14,609 nt of DNA from JAZRZI01 sp045601325 (GTDB lineage Bacteria > Bacillota_I > Bacilli_A > RFN20 > CAG-826): positions 1-14,609 of the forward strand of contig JAZRZI010000044.1 in NCBI GenBank assembly GCA_045601325.1. The letters are read 5' to 3'. The notes under the pieces are model-generated. The model saw only the letters and a program-made list of their open reading frames with translations. It was not told the DNA's origin and did no database searches. The stretch's first letter is position 1, and every line of letters begins with the position of its first letter. Shown piece after piece: positions 1 to 6,160 of this stretch. A program made the position numbers and the translations under genes.

Positions 1-3
1 TAA

Positions 4-48
4 GTGGTAGTTCCTTTCTTTAAGGAATTGGCTAAGAGGAACTACCAC
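4..48. repeat. 11-bp perfect inverted repeat at left edge
   Basis: GTGGTAGTTCC at 4-14 is the exact reverse complement of GGAACTACCAC at 38-48, with a 23-base loop that itself contains TTCCTT/AAGGAA (11-16 and 22-27). No T-run follows on either strand, so it does not look like a simple intrinsic terminator. A 12-base near-repeat, GGTCTTATCCAA (54-65) and GGTTTTATCCAA (83-94), lies just after it. No open frame of useful length crosses positions 1-150 on either strand. It may be the end of a mobile element or the 3' region of a gene outside the window; nothing here decides. Confidence 0.5.
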
Positions 49-143
49 ATTCAGGTCTTATCCAACTCCTTAAAAAAACCTGGGTTTTATCCAAGCTTAA
101 TTATACATTTTTTAGCAACCATGTGCTCCTAAATGTTTTTAAT

Positions 144-169
144 AAAAAAGCATCGATAGAAATCAATGC
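144..169 (-). terminator. Terminator of the tRNA-Ile2 unit
   Basis: Read on the minus strand, GCATTGAT, a 4-base loop and ATCGATGC form an 8-bp stem (one G-U pair), followed directly by six T residues. It lies 15 bases past the tRNA CCA end, where a terminator is expected. Confidence 0.75.
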
Positions 170-183
170 TACTTTTTTCATAT

Positions 184-260
184 TGGTGGACCATTCAGGA
201 CTTGAACCCGAAACATAACGGTTATGGGCCGTCCACTCTAACCAATTGAGTTAATGGTCC
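184..260 (-). tRNA. tRNA with CAU anticodon, probably Ile2, carrying C33
   Basis: A complete cloverleaf can be folded by eye: acceptor GGACCAT/ATGGTCC, D stem ACTC/GAGT, anticodon stem GACGG/CCGTT, T stem TCGGG/CCTGA with loop TTCAAGT, discriminator A and encoded CCA. The anticodon loop is CCCATAA, so the anticodon is CAT. Initiator features are absent: 1-72 is paired, and there is no run of three G-C pairs next to the loop. The GGACC acceptor start gives C4-G69 and C5-G68, and the loop ends ATAA; this resembles minor isoleucine tRNAs, whose C34 is changed to lysidine by TilS. A separate gene at 347-423 is the better elongator Met. The base at position 33 is C rather than the near-universal U. 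The gene has its own promoter and terminator, which argues against a dead copy. Confidence 0.85.
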
Positions 261-274
261 TTGTTTGTGTAGTT

Positions 275-303
275 AATATAACACATTCAATTTGCTATAT
301 CAC
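275..303 (-). promoter_or_regulatory. Promoter of tRNA-Ile2
   Basis: On the minus strand, GTGATA (298-303) and TATATT (275-280) are separated by 17 bases. The predicted start near 268 is a few bases before the tRNA at 260. A terminator at 314-336 separates it from the upstream tRNAs. Confidence 0.55.
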
Positions 304-313
304 TACTTTTATT

Positions 314-336
314 AAAAAACAACCCTTGCCGAGTTG
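314..336 (-). terminator. Terminator after tRNA-Met
   Basis: On the minus strand, CAACTC-GGCAA-GGGTTG forms a 6-bp stem with one G-U pair, followed by six T residues. It ends the Ala-Met tRNA unit before the Ile2 gene. Confidence 0.6.
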
Positions 337-346
337 CTATTAACAA

Positions 347-423
347 TGGTAGCTGCGGGGAGACTCGAACTCTCGACCGCCCGGGTATGAACCGAATGCT
401 CTAGCCAACTGAGCTACGCAGCC
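347..423 (-). tRNA. tRNA-Met (CAU), elongator type
   Basis: The acceptor GGCTGCG/CGCAGCT has a G1-U72 pair. The D arm is GCTC/GAGC, the anticodon stem TTCGG/CCGGG holds loop TTCATAC (anticodon CAT), and CCA is encoded. The D arm and the GGTTCATACC anticodon region match elongator methionine tRNAs of Bacilli. The T stem GAGAG/CTCCC has one A-C mismatch at 50-64, and two G-U pairs begin the anticodon stem, so it is slightly weak. Nine bases separate it from tRNA-Ala, and the two appear to be co-transcribed. Confidence 0.93.
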
Positions 424-431
424 AAATAAAA

Positions 432-507
432 TGGTGGATCTAAAGAGACTCGAACTCTCGACCCCCTGAATGCAAATCAGGTGCTCTCCCAACTGAGCTA
501 CAGACCC
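432..507 (-). tRNA. tRNA-Ala (UGC)
   Basis: The acceptor GGGTCTG/TAGATCC contains the G3-U70 pair, the main identity element for alanyl-tRNA synthetase. The D stem is GCTC/GAGC. The anticodon stem CCTGA/TCAGG holds loop TTTGCAT, giving anticodon TGC. CCA is encoded. It is the first gene of the minus-strand Ala-Met unit. Its T arm shares a run of about 19 bases with that of tRNA-Met. Confidence 0.95.
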
Positions 508-545
508 ATCAGCGCCTATTAGCGCAATAATTAACTTACACTAAT

Positions 546-575
546 ATAATATTTATTTCAATAAAAACTTTTCAA
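546..575 (-). promoter_or_regulatory. Promoter of the tRNA-Ala/Met unit
   Basis: On the minus strand, TTGAAA (570-575) and TATTAT (546-551) are 18 bases apart, about 40 bases upstream of tRNA-Ala. It is the only good sigma-A-like pair in the interval. Confidence 0.55.
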
Positions 576-857
576 TGCTTGCAATTTTTATCGCTAAGGC
601 TTGATTTTAATGCAAATATTTCTTTGCCAAAAAAAGATATTTTCTTACAAAAACCAGATTTTTAAACTCTATTAAAGTTTTACCTTTTCTACTTTTCCAC
701 AGCTTGATTGTTACGCTCTTTTTTCTCACTGCGTCGATGTTTTGTTTTGATGAATATAATCACCATTACACCATTAATGGCTCATTATTCACTAATATTT
801 GGCAATAAATGAGTATTTTCTCAAATTTAGTCACTATTTTATTACATAAATATTTGA

Positions 858-863
858 TAATAT
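858..863 (+). promoter_or_regulatory. Candidate extended -10 for a leaderless CotH transcript
   Basis: TG (855-856), one base and TAATAT (858-863) end seven bases before the ATG at 871, and no Shine-Dalgarno sequence is present. If this is the promoter, transcription would start at or just before the start codon. The -35 region is weak. Confidence 0.3.
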
Positions 864-870
864 ATATGGG

Positions 871-3246
871 ATGAAAAATAAGAAATTCGCATTAGTCACA
901 TTAGGCGCCTTGTTCTTATTACCTATTTCGCTTGGAACCTTATCAAGTGATTTTTTCGTGACAAAAGCAGAAGAAATATTGCCACTACTAGCAATCGATA
1001 GAGAAAACGTTAAAATTGGTCAACCTGTTGGCATTATTAGTTCAATCGAAAATTTTAAAAATTATAGCTGGAAGTGGTATGTTGACGGTGTGGAAACTGA
1101 AAACAAAACAAAAGAGTTCGTCCCAACATATAGCACCTTAGAAAATTGGCTTGAAGTTCATTTATGCTATGGTGATACAACAATCGCGTCGGATAAAGTT
1201 TATGTTTCTTCACTTCCAGTTGTTTACATAAATACTGAAAATAATCTTCCAATAACAAGCAGAGAAGACTATATAGACGCTAAAATGTATATTCAGCCAA
1301 ATAACCATTACGTAAATAGTTATGAAGGAAAAATACAAATAAAGGGTAGAGGAACATCTTCCTGGCATTATGAGAAAAAGCCATTCAAAATTAAGTTAAA
1401 CAAAAAGGAAAATTTGTTTGATTTTGGCAAAACAAAACATTATGTTTTACTAGCAAACTATTTAGACCCAAGTTGCATGAGAAACGAAATGGCATTTAAC
1501 CTTGCTAGATCGTTTGGTTTAACCACAACTGATTCAACTTGTGTTGATGTAATTCTCAACGGTGAATATCAAGGCAACTATCAAATAGCTGAACATATTA
1601 GAGTAGGTAAAAACATTGTCGATATTTTTGATTGGGAAGATTTAGGGGATGAACTTGCTGAAAAAATAGCAGAAATATCACCAACTGTTGAAGCAAAATT
1701 GGATCGCGCAAAAGATGAAATAAAAACAAATCTAAATTGGATAACATCCGATGTGTATCGTTTGCTAGTAGATTCAATAGAATATAAACCAAAAGATTTA
1801 ATCAATATACCAAATAGTTTAAACGGCGGTTACTTATTTGAAATTAGCAACTCCACTATCGGTGATGTTTCGCATTTTACAACTCAAAAAGGCATTGATG
1901 TAGGAGTAAATAAACCAGAATACGCCAATTCGAATGTTGAAATGTTCGATTGGATTCAAAATTATTTAAATGGTTTCGAAGAAGCAATTTATAGCAAAGA
2001 CGGATATAACAAAGAAGGCGTTCATTATAGCGAACTTGCTGACATCGATTCGATGGTAAAATATTGGTTAGTAAATGAAATACTTTGTAACGAGGATGCT
2101 TCTTCAAGAAGCAGATATGCATACATCCCACTTGATGGAAAACTAACCTTTGGACCAGTTTGGGACTTTGACATATCTTCATTTGCATATAGATCATTTA
2201 GAAGTCCTTATACATGGGCAGTAACTGGAACCATCAATGGCATGTACACAGGACAAGAATTTTTCACCGAGTTTGTAGACGACCCATACTTCCAAATTAA
2301 GGCTCAAGAATTATATTGGGAAGCAAGATGGTATCTCAATGATTTTGTTAAGGAAGATGGTTTTATATCTTCTTATGAAGACAATATGTACGAGTCTCTC
2401 ATCGCTAATGAAAATAAATGGTTAACAAAAGATACATTTGTGCAAAGAAGTTCAACAGGCACTAATGGCGATGTAGCAATTTTCAAAGATTTCTTTGAAA
2501 AGAGACTAGCTTGGCTAGACAAAGTATTCGACACAGAAAAATCCACAACGGAAGCTTTATACATTTCAAATTCATCTCACCCATTCCACAAGAGTGAAAA
2601 CATCACAATCGATTGTAAAACATTAAACACGGATACAGAAGAACACGGCAGTGACTTTATATTTAACGAAGGTGATAATATTGTCATTAATATTAATTCA
2701 ACTCTTCCAAATTTAAATTTATATGTTAATGGTATCAAGTACATCGAAAATGTAGAAGCCGGCAAAGATATAGAAATACCTCTAGATTTATTCGCTAATA
2801 ATTCCGGAATTAAAAATGTAATTTCAGTTACAAATGGTGAAGAGACAAATTACATCACTATTAAAACTGAAGGTTATAGGGAAATAGAGCATCATGGTTC
2901 TACAGCTCTTTCTGAACTGGGTCAATGTAAGCAAAAAGACCATAAATTGGTCAAGGTACAAAAAGGGACATTAGCAAATAATTGCGAAATTATTAAAGAT
3001 TGCTATTATTGTGAGATTTGCAACCACTTCTATGAATCTTTAAACGGTAAAAATATGATATTCAAAAAAGACTTAATGATTTCCGATAAAAGACAAGATA
3101 TAAAAATGGATCCAATTGGTCCTGAAGAAACCAATAAAAAAACCAACATTCCTGTTGGCTTAATAATCAGTATCACTATTGGATCAGCTCTCGCAATAGG
3201 TTTGTCAATAGCGTTAATAGTAGTCGTAAAAAAACTAAAGAAATAA
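871..3246 (+). CDS. CotH-kinase domain surface protein
   Basis: This is a 791-residue exported protein. Residues 1-33 look like a signal peptide ending near TKA. Residues about 38-113 resemble an Ig/PKD-like fold (WKWYVDG). A CotH kinase domain follows from about 115 to 550. Its family motifs are visible: GRGTSSW (159-165) followed by KKPFKIKL, LLANYLDPSCMRNEMA, a VILNGEYQGNY strand, GGYLFEI, and the metal-binding FGPVWDFD (427-434). CotH proteins of spore-formers phosphorylate coat proteins; related proteins in non-spore-formers are surface proteins of mostly unknown target. A C-rich segment (C686, C704, C711, C714, C717) resembles small repeats in gut Firmicute surface proteins. A hydrophobic helix (about 761-785) followed by KKLKK anchors the C-terminus. 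The start has no clear Shine-Dalgarno sequence. Domain assignment is firm; the substrate is unknown. Confidence 0.88.
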   Translation: MKNKKFALVTLGALFLLPISLGTLSSDFFVTKAEEILPLLAIDRENVKIGQPVGIISSIENFKNYSWKWYVDGVETENKTKEFVPTYSTLENWLEVHLCYGDTTIASDKVYVSSLPVVYINTENNLPITSREDYIDAKMYIQPNNHYVNSYEGKIQIKGRGTSSWHYEKKPFKIKLNKKENLFDFGKTKHYVLLANYLDPSCMRNEMAFNLARSFGLTTTDSTCVDVILNGEYQGNYQIAEHIRVGKNIVDIFDWEDLGDELAEKIAEISPTVEAKLDRAKDEIKTNLNWITSDVYRLLVDSIEYKPKDLINIPNSLNGGYLFEISNSTIGDVSHFTTQKGIDVGVNKPEYANSNVEMFDWIQNYLNGFEEAIYSKDGYNKEGVHYSELADIDSMVKYWLVNEILCNEDASSRSRYAYIPLDGKLTFGPVWDFDISSFAYRSFRSPYTWAVTGTINGMYTGQEFFTEFVDDPYFQIKAQELYWEARWYLNDFVKEDGFISSYEDNMYESLIANENKWLTKDTFVQRSSTGTNGDVAIFKDFFEKRLAWLDKVFDTEKSTTEALYISNSSHPFHKSENITIDCKTLNTDTEEHGSDFIFNEGDNIVININSTLPNLNLYVNGIKYIENVEAGKDIEIPLDLFANNSGIKNVISVTNGEETNYITIKTEGYREIEHHGSTALSELGQCKQKDHKLVKVQKGTLANNCEIIKDCYYCEICNHFYESLNGKNMIFKKDLMISDKRQDIKMDPIGPEETNKKTNIPVGLIISITIGSALAIGLSIALIVVVKKLKK

Positions 3247-4395
3247 CGAAATAGGGAATTCATTATAAGGGGTGAAATCAGGGAATTTCACCTCTTTTAA
3301 TTTATAATTAAAATCAATTGAAAGATTGCATTTAATGTTTATTGAAGTTTTATCATAGTAATGAGCATAAATCCCACCATCATCCCAGTAAGATACGATT
3401 TCTTTTGAACTAACTGTAGTATATGCTCCGGAAATTCCTATAGATTTTATTGTCCAGTCATTGTTGGTTTTTATTACAACAGAAACGTCTGTATCATCGC
3501 CAAAATAAAATTTTTTAGAAACAACGTCGTGTTCATTTAAACCTTTGCGTTCCAAATAGTGATTATCTTCTTCAAGGAGGGCGTTAAGTAATTCACTTTT
3601 AGCTCTAGCTAAAATTTCATAATGTCCATCATTATATTTATTTACACTTAAAGCTTCTTGGGCTAATTGCATTTCGGAAATTCCTAAAAATGTTTCCCCA
3701 ACATCATTAAAATACTTTGAGTATTCAGGATTGAGATAAGATGTGTTTAAAATAGATTCGATATCATCAAGATAGCCTAAAAGGCCAGTGATTTCCCATG
3801 TGTTCTGCACAATGCTAAAAAGCTTATCCATAAGAGTTGGACTAAGCGCAATAAAAGCTTCAACTATAGGAGCCAAACTAGAAATAACATTTGTCTTAGT
3901 AAGGTCAACATATATCTTCTTATTGGATAAATAAACATCCAATTCATTATCAACAACATTTAATTTGGCTTCATTATGTTTAGCTCCATTAATTTCTTGT
4001 TTGTACATACGTAATTTCGAATTAACATCACTTATTTTTAAAGAAATTGAAGAATCAATTAATTTTTTGTTTAGTCCTGATGCATCTAAATTTATAACTG
4101 CACTGGTTTTATCAACTAAAAAACAATTTAATAAATCGTCATCAATTTCCTTTTGTTTAGTTTCTAAGAAATAGCCATCCGAAAGTTTAATTTTCACGCC
4201 AAAACAATTATTTAAATTTTCATAGGTTTTTTTGAAACCTTCATCGAGAGCGTGGGCAAGTTCTAATCCTTGAGCCATATCAAAGGTATCAACCTTATTT
4301 CCACCACTAGTAAAATCAAAAGGATTAGTTTTTGTACCATCACAACCTGTTATTAGAACAAACGGAATAAGGAATGCAGTTTTTAATTTAGTCAT
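3235..4395 (-). CDS. Lipoprotein of unknown function
   Basis: This 386-residue protein begins with a short basic start, a hydrophobic stretch and the lipobox ITGC (Cys18), so it should be lipid-anchored on the outer face of the membrane. The rest is hydrophilic with alternating beta-like segments and a helical middle (about 165-260). I recognise no catalytic motif or known family. It has one upstream neighbour on the same strand, separated by a terminator. Its last four codons overlap the convergent CotH gene by 12 bases, and the CotH terminator lies inside its 3' coding end. A TGCTATAAT box ends only 10 bases before the ATG, leaving no room for a ribosome binding site; translation may be leaderless. 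A role with the CotH protein at the cell surface is possible but rests only on adjacency. Confidence 0.8.
   Translation of the reverse strand: MTKLKTAFLIPFVLITGCDGTKTNPFDFTSGGNKVDTFDMAQGLELAHALDEGFKKTYENLNNCFGVKIKLSDGYFLETKQKEIDDDLLNCFLVDKTSAVINLDASGLNKKLIDSSISLKISDVNSKLRMYKQEINGAKHNEAKLNVVDNELDVYLSNKKIYVDLTKTNVISSLAPIVEAFIALSPTLMDKLFSIVQNTWEITGLLGYLDDIESILNTSYLNPEYSKYFNDVGETFLGISEMQLAQEALSVNKYNDGHYEILARAKSELLNALLEEDNHYLERKGLNEHDVVSKKFYFGDDTDVSVVIKTNNDWTIKSIGISGAYTTVSSKEIVSYWDDGGIYAHYYDKTSINIKCNLSIDFNYKLKEVKFPDFTPYNEFPISLFL
3267..3298 (+). terminator. CotH-gene terminator within the convergent gene
   Basis: AAGGGGTGAAAT (3267-3278) pairs with ATTTCACCTCTT (3285-3296) in a 12-bp stem with one G-U pair, a 6-base loop and a closing TTTT. 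It starts 21 bases past the CotH stop. The same bases encode part of the C-terminus of the opposite-strand lipoprotein. On the minus strand no T-run follows, so it should act in the plus direction only. Confidence 0.75.
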
Positions 4396-4402
4396 ACCTA
4401 TA

Positions 4403-4433
4403 ATTATTATAGCAAAAATTGTCTATATGACAA
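4403..4433 (-). promoter_or_regulatory. Lipoprotein promoter nested in a terminator
   Basis: On the minus strand, TTGTCA, a 16-base spacer and TATAAT, the latter preceded by TGC (extended -10), give a near-consensus promoter. The -35 hexamer is part of the terminator stem of the preceding nuclease-like gene. The -10 hexamer ends 10 bases before the lipoprotein ATG. Confidence 0.65.
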
Positions 4434-4435
4434 TT
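4414..4435 (-). terminator. Terminator of the nuclease-like cassette
   Basis: On the minus strand, AATTGTC-ATATA-GACAATT is a perfect 7-bp stem running into TTTTT. It overlaps the TAA stop of the 256-residue gene. Confidence 0.65.
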
Positions 4436-5204
4436 ATTGACTATCTGGATTGTTATATCGCTTATAAATATACTTAACATCCTCTTCAAATTTTGGCCAA
4501 TAAAAATCTACTCTTTGATGACTATATTCACTTCTAATTTTAGCGTGAGCATATTTTGCGTGAGGTCTAATAAGTAAAGGACCAATGTGGATATTTTCAT
4601 AAAAACAATAAGATTTTATTTTTAAATGAGTGTTAATTTGTGTTCTTGAAACAGCACATCCAAAGTCTATATCTCCAGCGTAAATATAATCTACCATCGG
4701 AGTGTCATTTTTCACACCTTGGAACAAAAATTTTTTAACAATTTTCAAAACAATTTCCATATTTTCGTTAACTTCATCATTAAAAACTCTAATTTTGTCC
4801 GCTAACCATCGAAATGTTTCGTGATAATCGAGCCTATATTTGCCACTACCATCATAAGTGCCATCACCAAATTGATATAAACATAATGTTTTTAGATTTT
4901 TCTCGGAAATTCCAATTGAGCGGAAATATGGAACCACAGTGCAAATTAATTCACAATGCATTGTGCTAGCCTTTCCGCTTTTAATGGATACATATCTTTT
5001 TCTATTTTTTATAGAAACAACTATATCGGGTTTTATGTATTCCTCACATTTAGCGCATTTGATTTTTTCTAATGGCTTAACAACACCAAACATGTCACGT
5101 ATGAAAGTTTTAAGATTGGGAGATAAATTCATATATCTCTTCTTGTTTAGAGCCTCAATCATTTCTTTTTCAACCAATAAACCATAATTACGAGAACTAG
5201 GCAT
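4434..5204 (-). CDS. Putative PD-(D/E)xK-like nuclease, orphan family
   Basis: This 256-residue soluble protein has a PD-(D/E)xK-like arrangement. An N-terminal helix carries acidic residues (E12, E14). Then come a CxxC pair (C50, C53), a KPDIVV strand (P59-D60), and YVSIKSGK (71-78), where K75 would be the catalytic lysine. The residue two before it is serine (S73) instead of D/E, so the canonical site is altered; E85 could supply the missing acid. I recall similar uncharacterised proteins with a KPD...SIKSG core, a FGDGTYDGSG-like segment and a terminal IGPL...YWPKFEEDV region, usually annotated as hypothetical. AAGGAGG seven bases before the ATG fixes the start. The start overlaps the upstream gene by 46 bases, so the two are probably coupled. 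Restriction, defence or repair is inferred from the fold pattern only. Confidence 0.75.
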   Translation of the reverse strand: MPSSRNYGLLVEKEMIEALNKKRYMNLSPNLKTFIRDMFGVVKPLEKIKCAKCEEYIKPDIVVSIKNRKRYVSIKSGKASTMHCELICTVVPYFRSIGISEKNLKTLCLYQFGDGTYDGSGKYRLDYHETFRWLADKIRVFNDEVNENMEIVLKIVKKFLFQGVKNDTPMVDYIYAGDIDFGCAVSRTQINTHLKIKSYCFYENIHIGPLLIRPHAKYAHAKIRSEYSHQRVDFYWPKFEEDVKYIYKRYNNPDSQ

Positions 5205-5674
5205 ATAAAAGCCTCCTTTCCAACCATGCTTGCTAGTTCAGACTTATTATATTGGTTTGTAACTCTTAAATATTCAATCTCTTTGCCTAATAAAACGGGA
5301 CTAATTTTTCCAAATAGCGGATCACTATTGTTATAAAAGACTGAATACCACTTTGGATATGCAGATTCAAAGGATTCATGAAGATTTTCAGGAGGCCTTT
5401 CATTCGGATTGTGATAGGCAAGATACTTTATCATTTCTCTTTCTTCTGGTGTTGTTAAAGCCATGAATTTTTTATCTAATTCAATTATCTTTTCAATTTC
5501 CATCTGCTCTTCAATTTTGAATCCAATCAAACGGCAATGATAGTTATAGACTCTTTCTTGAATTCGATAATGCGTTCTGTGGTGTCTAAGATATCTACTA
5601 AACCCCATTCTAGTCCTTGCAAATACAACTCCATCAAATGTTCTCATAGGCTTTACTAATAGTAAATAATCCAT
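5159..5674 (-). CDS. Unknown protein encoded upstream of the nuclease-like gene
   Basis: This 171-residue product is not recognised. It is basic and aromatic at the N-terminus, has a charged helical middle (about 53-90) and ends in a hydrophobic stretch (about 155-167) followed by KKK, which could mimic a membrane tail. Residues 127-152 (LLGKEIEYL...SELASMVG) have the spacing of the start of an XRE-type helix-turn-helix, but the fold would be incomplete. The last 15 codons are read out of frame over the start of the next gene, and the stop is the only TGA among the clear genes here. The start at 5674 has no good ribosome binding site; M11 or M23 (after AAGGA) are alternatives. An 8-bp inverted repeat (5678-5685 with 5698-5705) sits just upstream. 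A frameshift in this gene cannot be excluded. Confidence 0.6.
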   Translation of the reverse strand: MDYLLLVKPMRTFDGVVFARTRMGFSRYLRHHRTHYRIQERVYNYHCRLIGFKIEEQMEIEKIIELDKKFMALTTPEEREMIKYLAYHNPNERPPENLHESFESAYPKWYSVFYNNSDPLFGKISPVLLGKEIEYLRVTNQYNKSELASMVGKEAFICLVLVIMVYWLKKK

Positions 5675-5947
5675 AACAAATGAAAATCATCAAGTAATTT
5701 CATTTTTAAACCAAGGATGACAGGATACGAACAACATACTTAAAAAGACAAAAAAATGCCTTTTATACAATAAAAACTAAGATTTTATAACCAGGGGTGA
5801 CAGGATTTGATACCTGTCTAGGTTGTTTTTTAAGTATTCAAAAAATGTTCAAAATTATAAAAGCAAAAAATTGAAAAATAGCGATTTTTGCTAAAAAAGT
5901 AACAAAAAAGGCACCTTTTTGAGGAAAAAGTGCCTCGGTTTAACTAA
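5675..5947. other. Intergenic region with tRNA-like remnants
   Basis: No intact gene is visible. Two copies of a 17-base sequence, ACCAAGGATGACAGGAT (5710-5726) and ACCAGGGGTGACAGGAT (5790-5806), differ at two positions and lie exactly 80 bases apart. The second continues as GACAGG-ATTTGATA-CCTGTC (5799-5818), a hairpin like the T arm of a minus-strand tRNA and close to that of the adjacent tRNA-Pro. No anticodon arm or CCA can be matched. They are best read as decayed tRNA 3' ends or attachment-site scars. Confidence 0.35.
5904..5934 (-). terminator. Terminator of the Cys-Arg-Pro tRNA unit
   Basis: On the minus strand, GGCACTTTTT, a CCTC loop and AAAAAGGTGCC pair with one bulged G and run into six T residues. 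It lies 14 bases past the tRNA-Pro CCA. Confidence 0.75.
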
Positions 5948-6024
5948 TGGTCGGGACGGCAGGATTTGAACCTGTGACCTTCTGCTCCCAAAGCAGACGC
6001 GATACCAAGCTACGCTACGTCCCG
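5948..6024 (-). tRNA. tRNA-Pro (UGG)
   Basis: The acceptor is CGGGACG/CGTCCCG and the anticodon stem TCTGC/GCAGA holds loop TTTGGGA, giving anticodon TGG. The T stem is ACAGG/CCTGC with loop TTCAAAT. The discriminator is A and CCA is encoded. It is the last gene of the minus-strand Cys-Arg-Pro cluster, five bases after tRNA-Arg. Confidence 0.95.
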
Positions 6025-6029
6025 ATAAT

Positions 6030-6106
6030 TGGCGCGCCTCACAAGAATCGAACTCGTAACCTCCAGATTCGTAGTCTGACACTCTATCCAGTTGAGCTAG
6101 AGGCGC
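6030..6106 (-). tRNA. tRNA-Arg (ACG)
   Basis: The acceptor is GCGCCTC/GAGGCGC and the anticodon stem TCAGA/TCTGG holds loop CTACGAA, giving anticodon ACG; A34 is normally deaminated to inosine to read CGN codons. The T stem is ACGAG/CTTGT. The discriminator is G and CCA is encoded. It lies between tRNA-Cys and tRNA-Pro. Confidence 0.95.
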
Positions 6107-6160
6107 TTATTATCTCATCGCATCAGCTTTTCACCTAACACAATGAGTTTGCTGTTATTA

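Larger units (their letters stand above)
508..870. other. AT-rich intergenic region between tRNA-Ala and the CotH gene
   Basis: I see no coding frame with a plausible start and ribosome binding site. On the minus side it holds the tRNA promoter and a leader with the inverted repeat GCGCTAATAGGCGC just before tRNA-Ala. On the plus side it holds the perfect palindrome CCATTAATGG (771-780) and a 9-bp inverted repeat with one bulge (781-789 with 804-813), both 60-100 bases before the CotH start. Either could be an operator, but this is a guess from symmetry. Confidence 0.4.

Noticed and set aside
184..260. Initiator tRNA identity for the CAU tRNA with C33
   Set aside because: The 1-72 pair is intact and the three G-C pairs next to the anticodon loop are missing, both against bacterial initiator identity.
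5159..5161. UGA read as tryptophan (Mollicutes code)
   Set aside because: Trp is TGG in all clear genes and long frames are free of TGA. Reading through this one TGA would add only four residues before a TAA.
4434..5674. One single gene split by a frameshift instead of two genes
   Set aside because: The downstream gene has a near-perfect ribosome binding site with ideal spacing and an N-terminus that fits its fold; the two-gene reading is simpler, though not proven.
5891..6138. Short open frames on both strands over the tRNA-Pro and tRNA-Arg genes
   Set aside because: They are translations of tRNA genes and the adjoining terminator, with typical tRNA-shadow peptide motifs.
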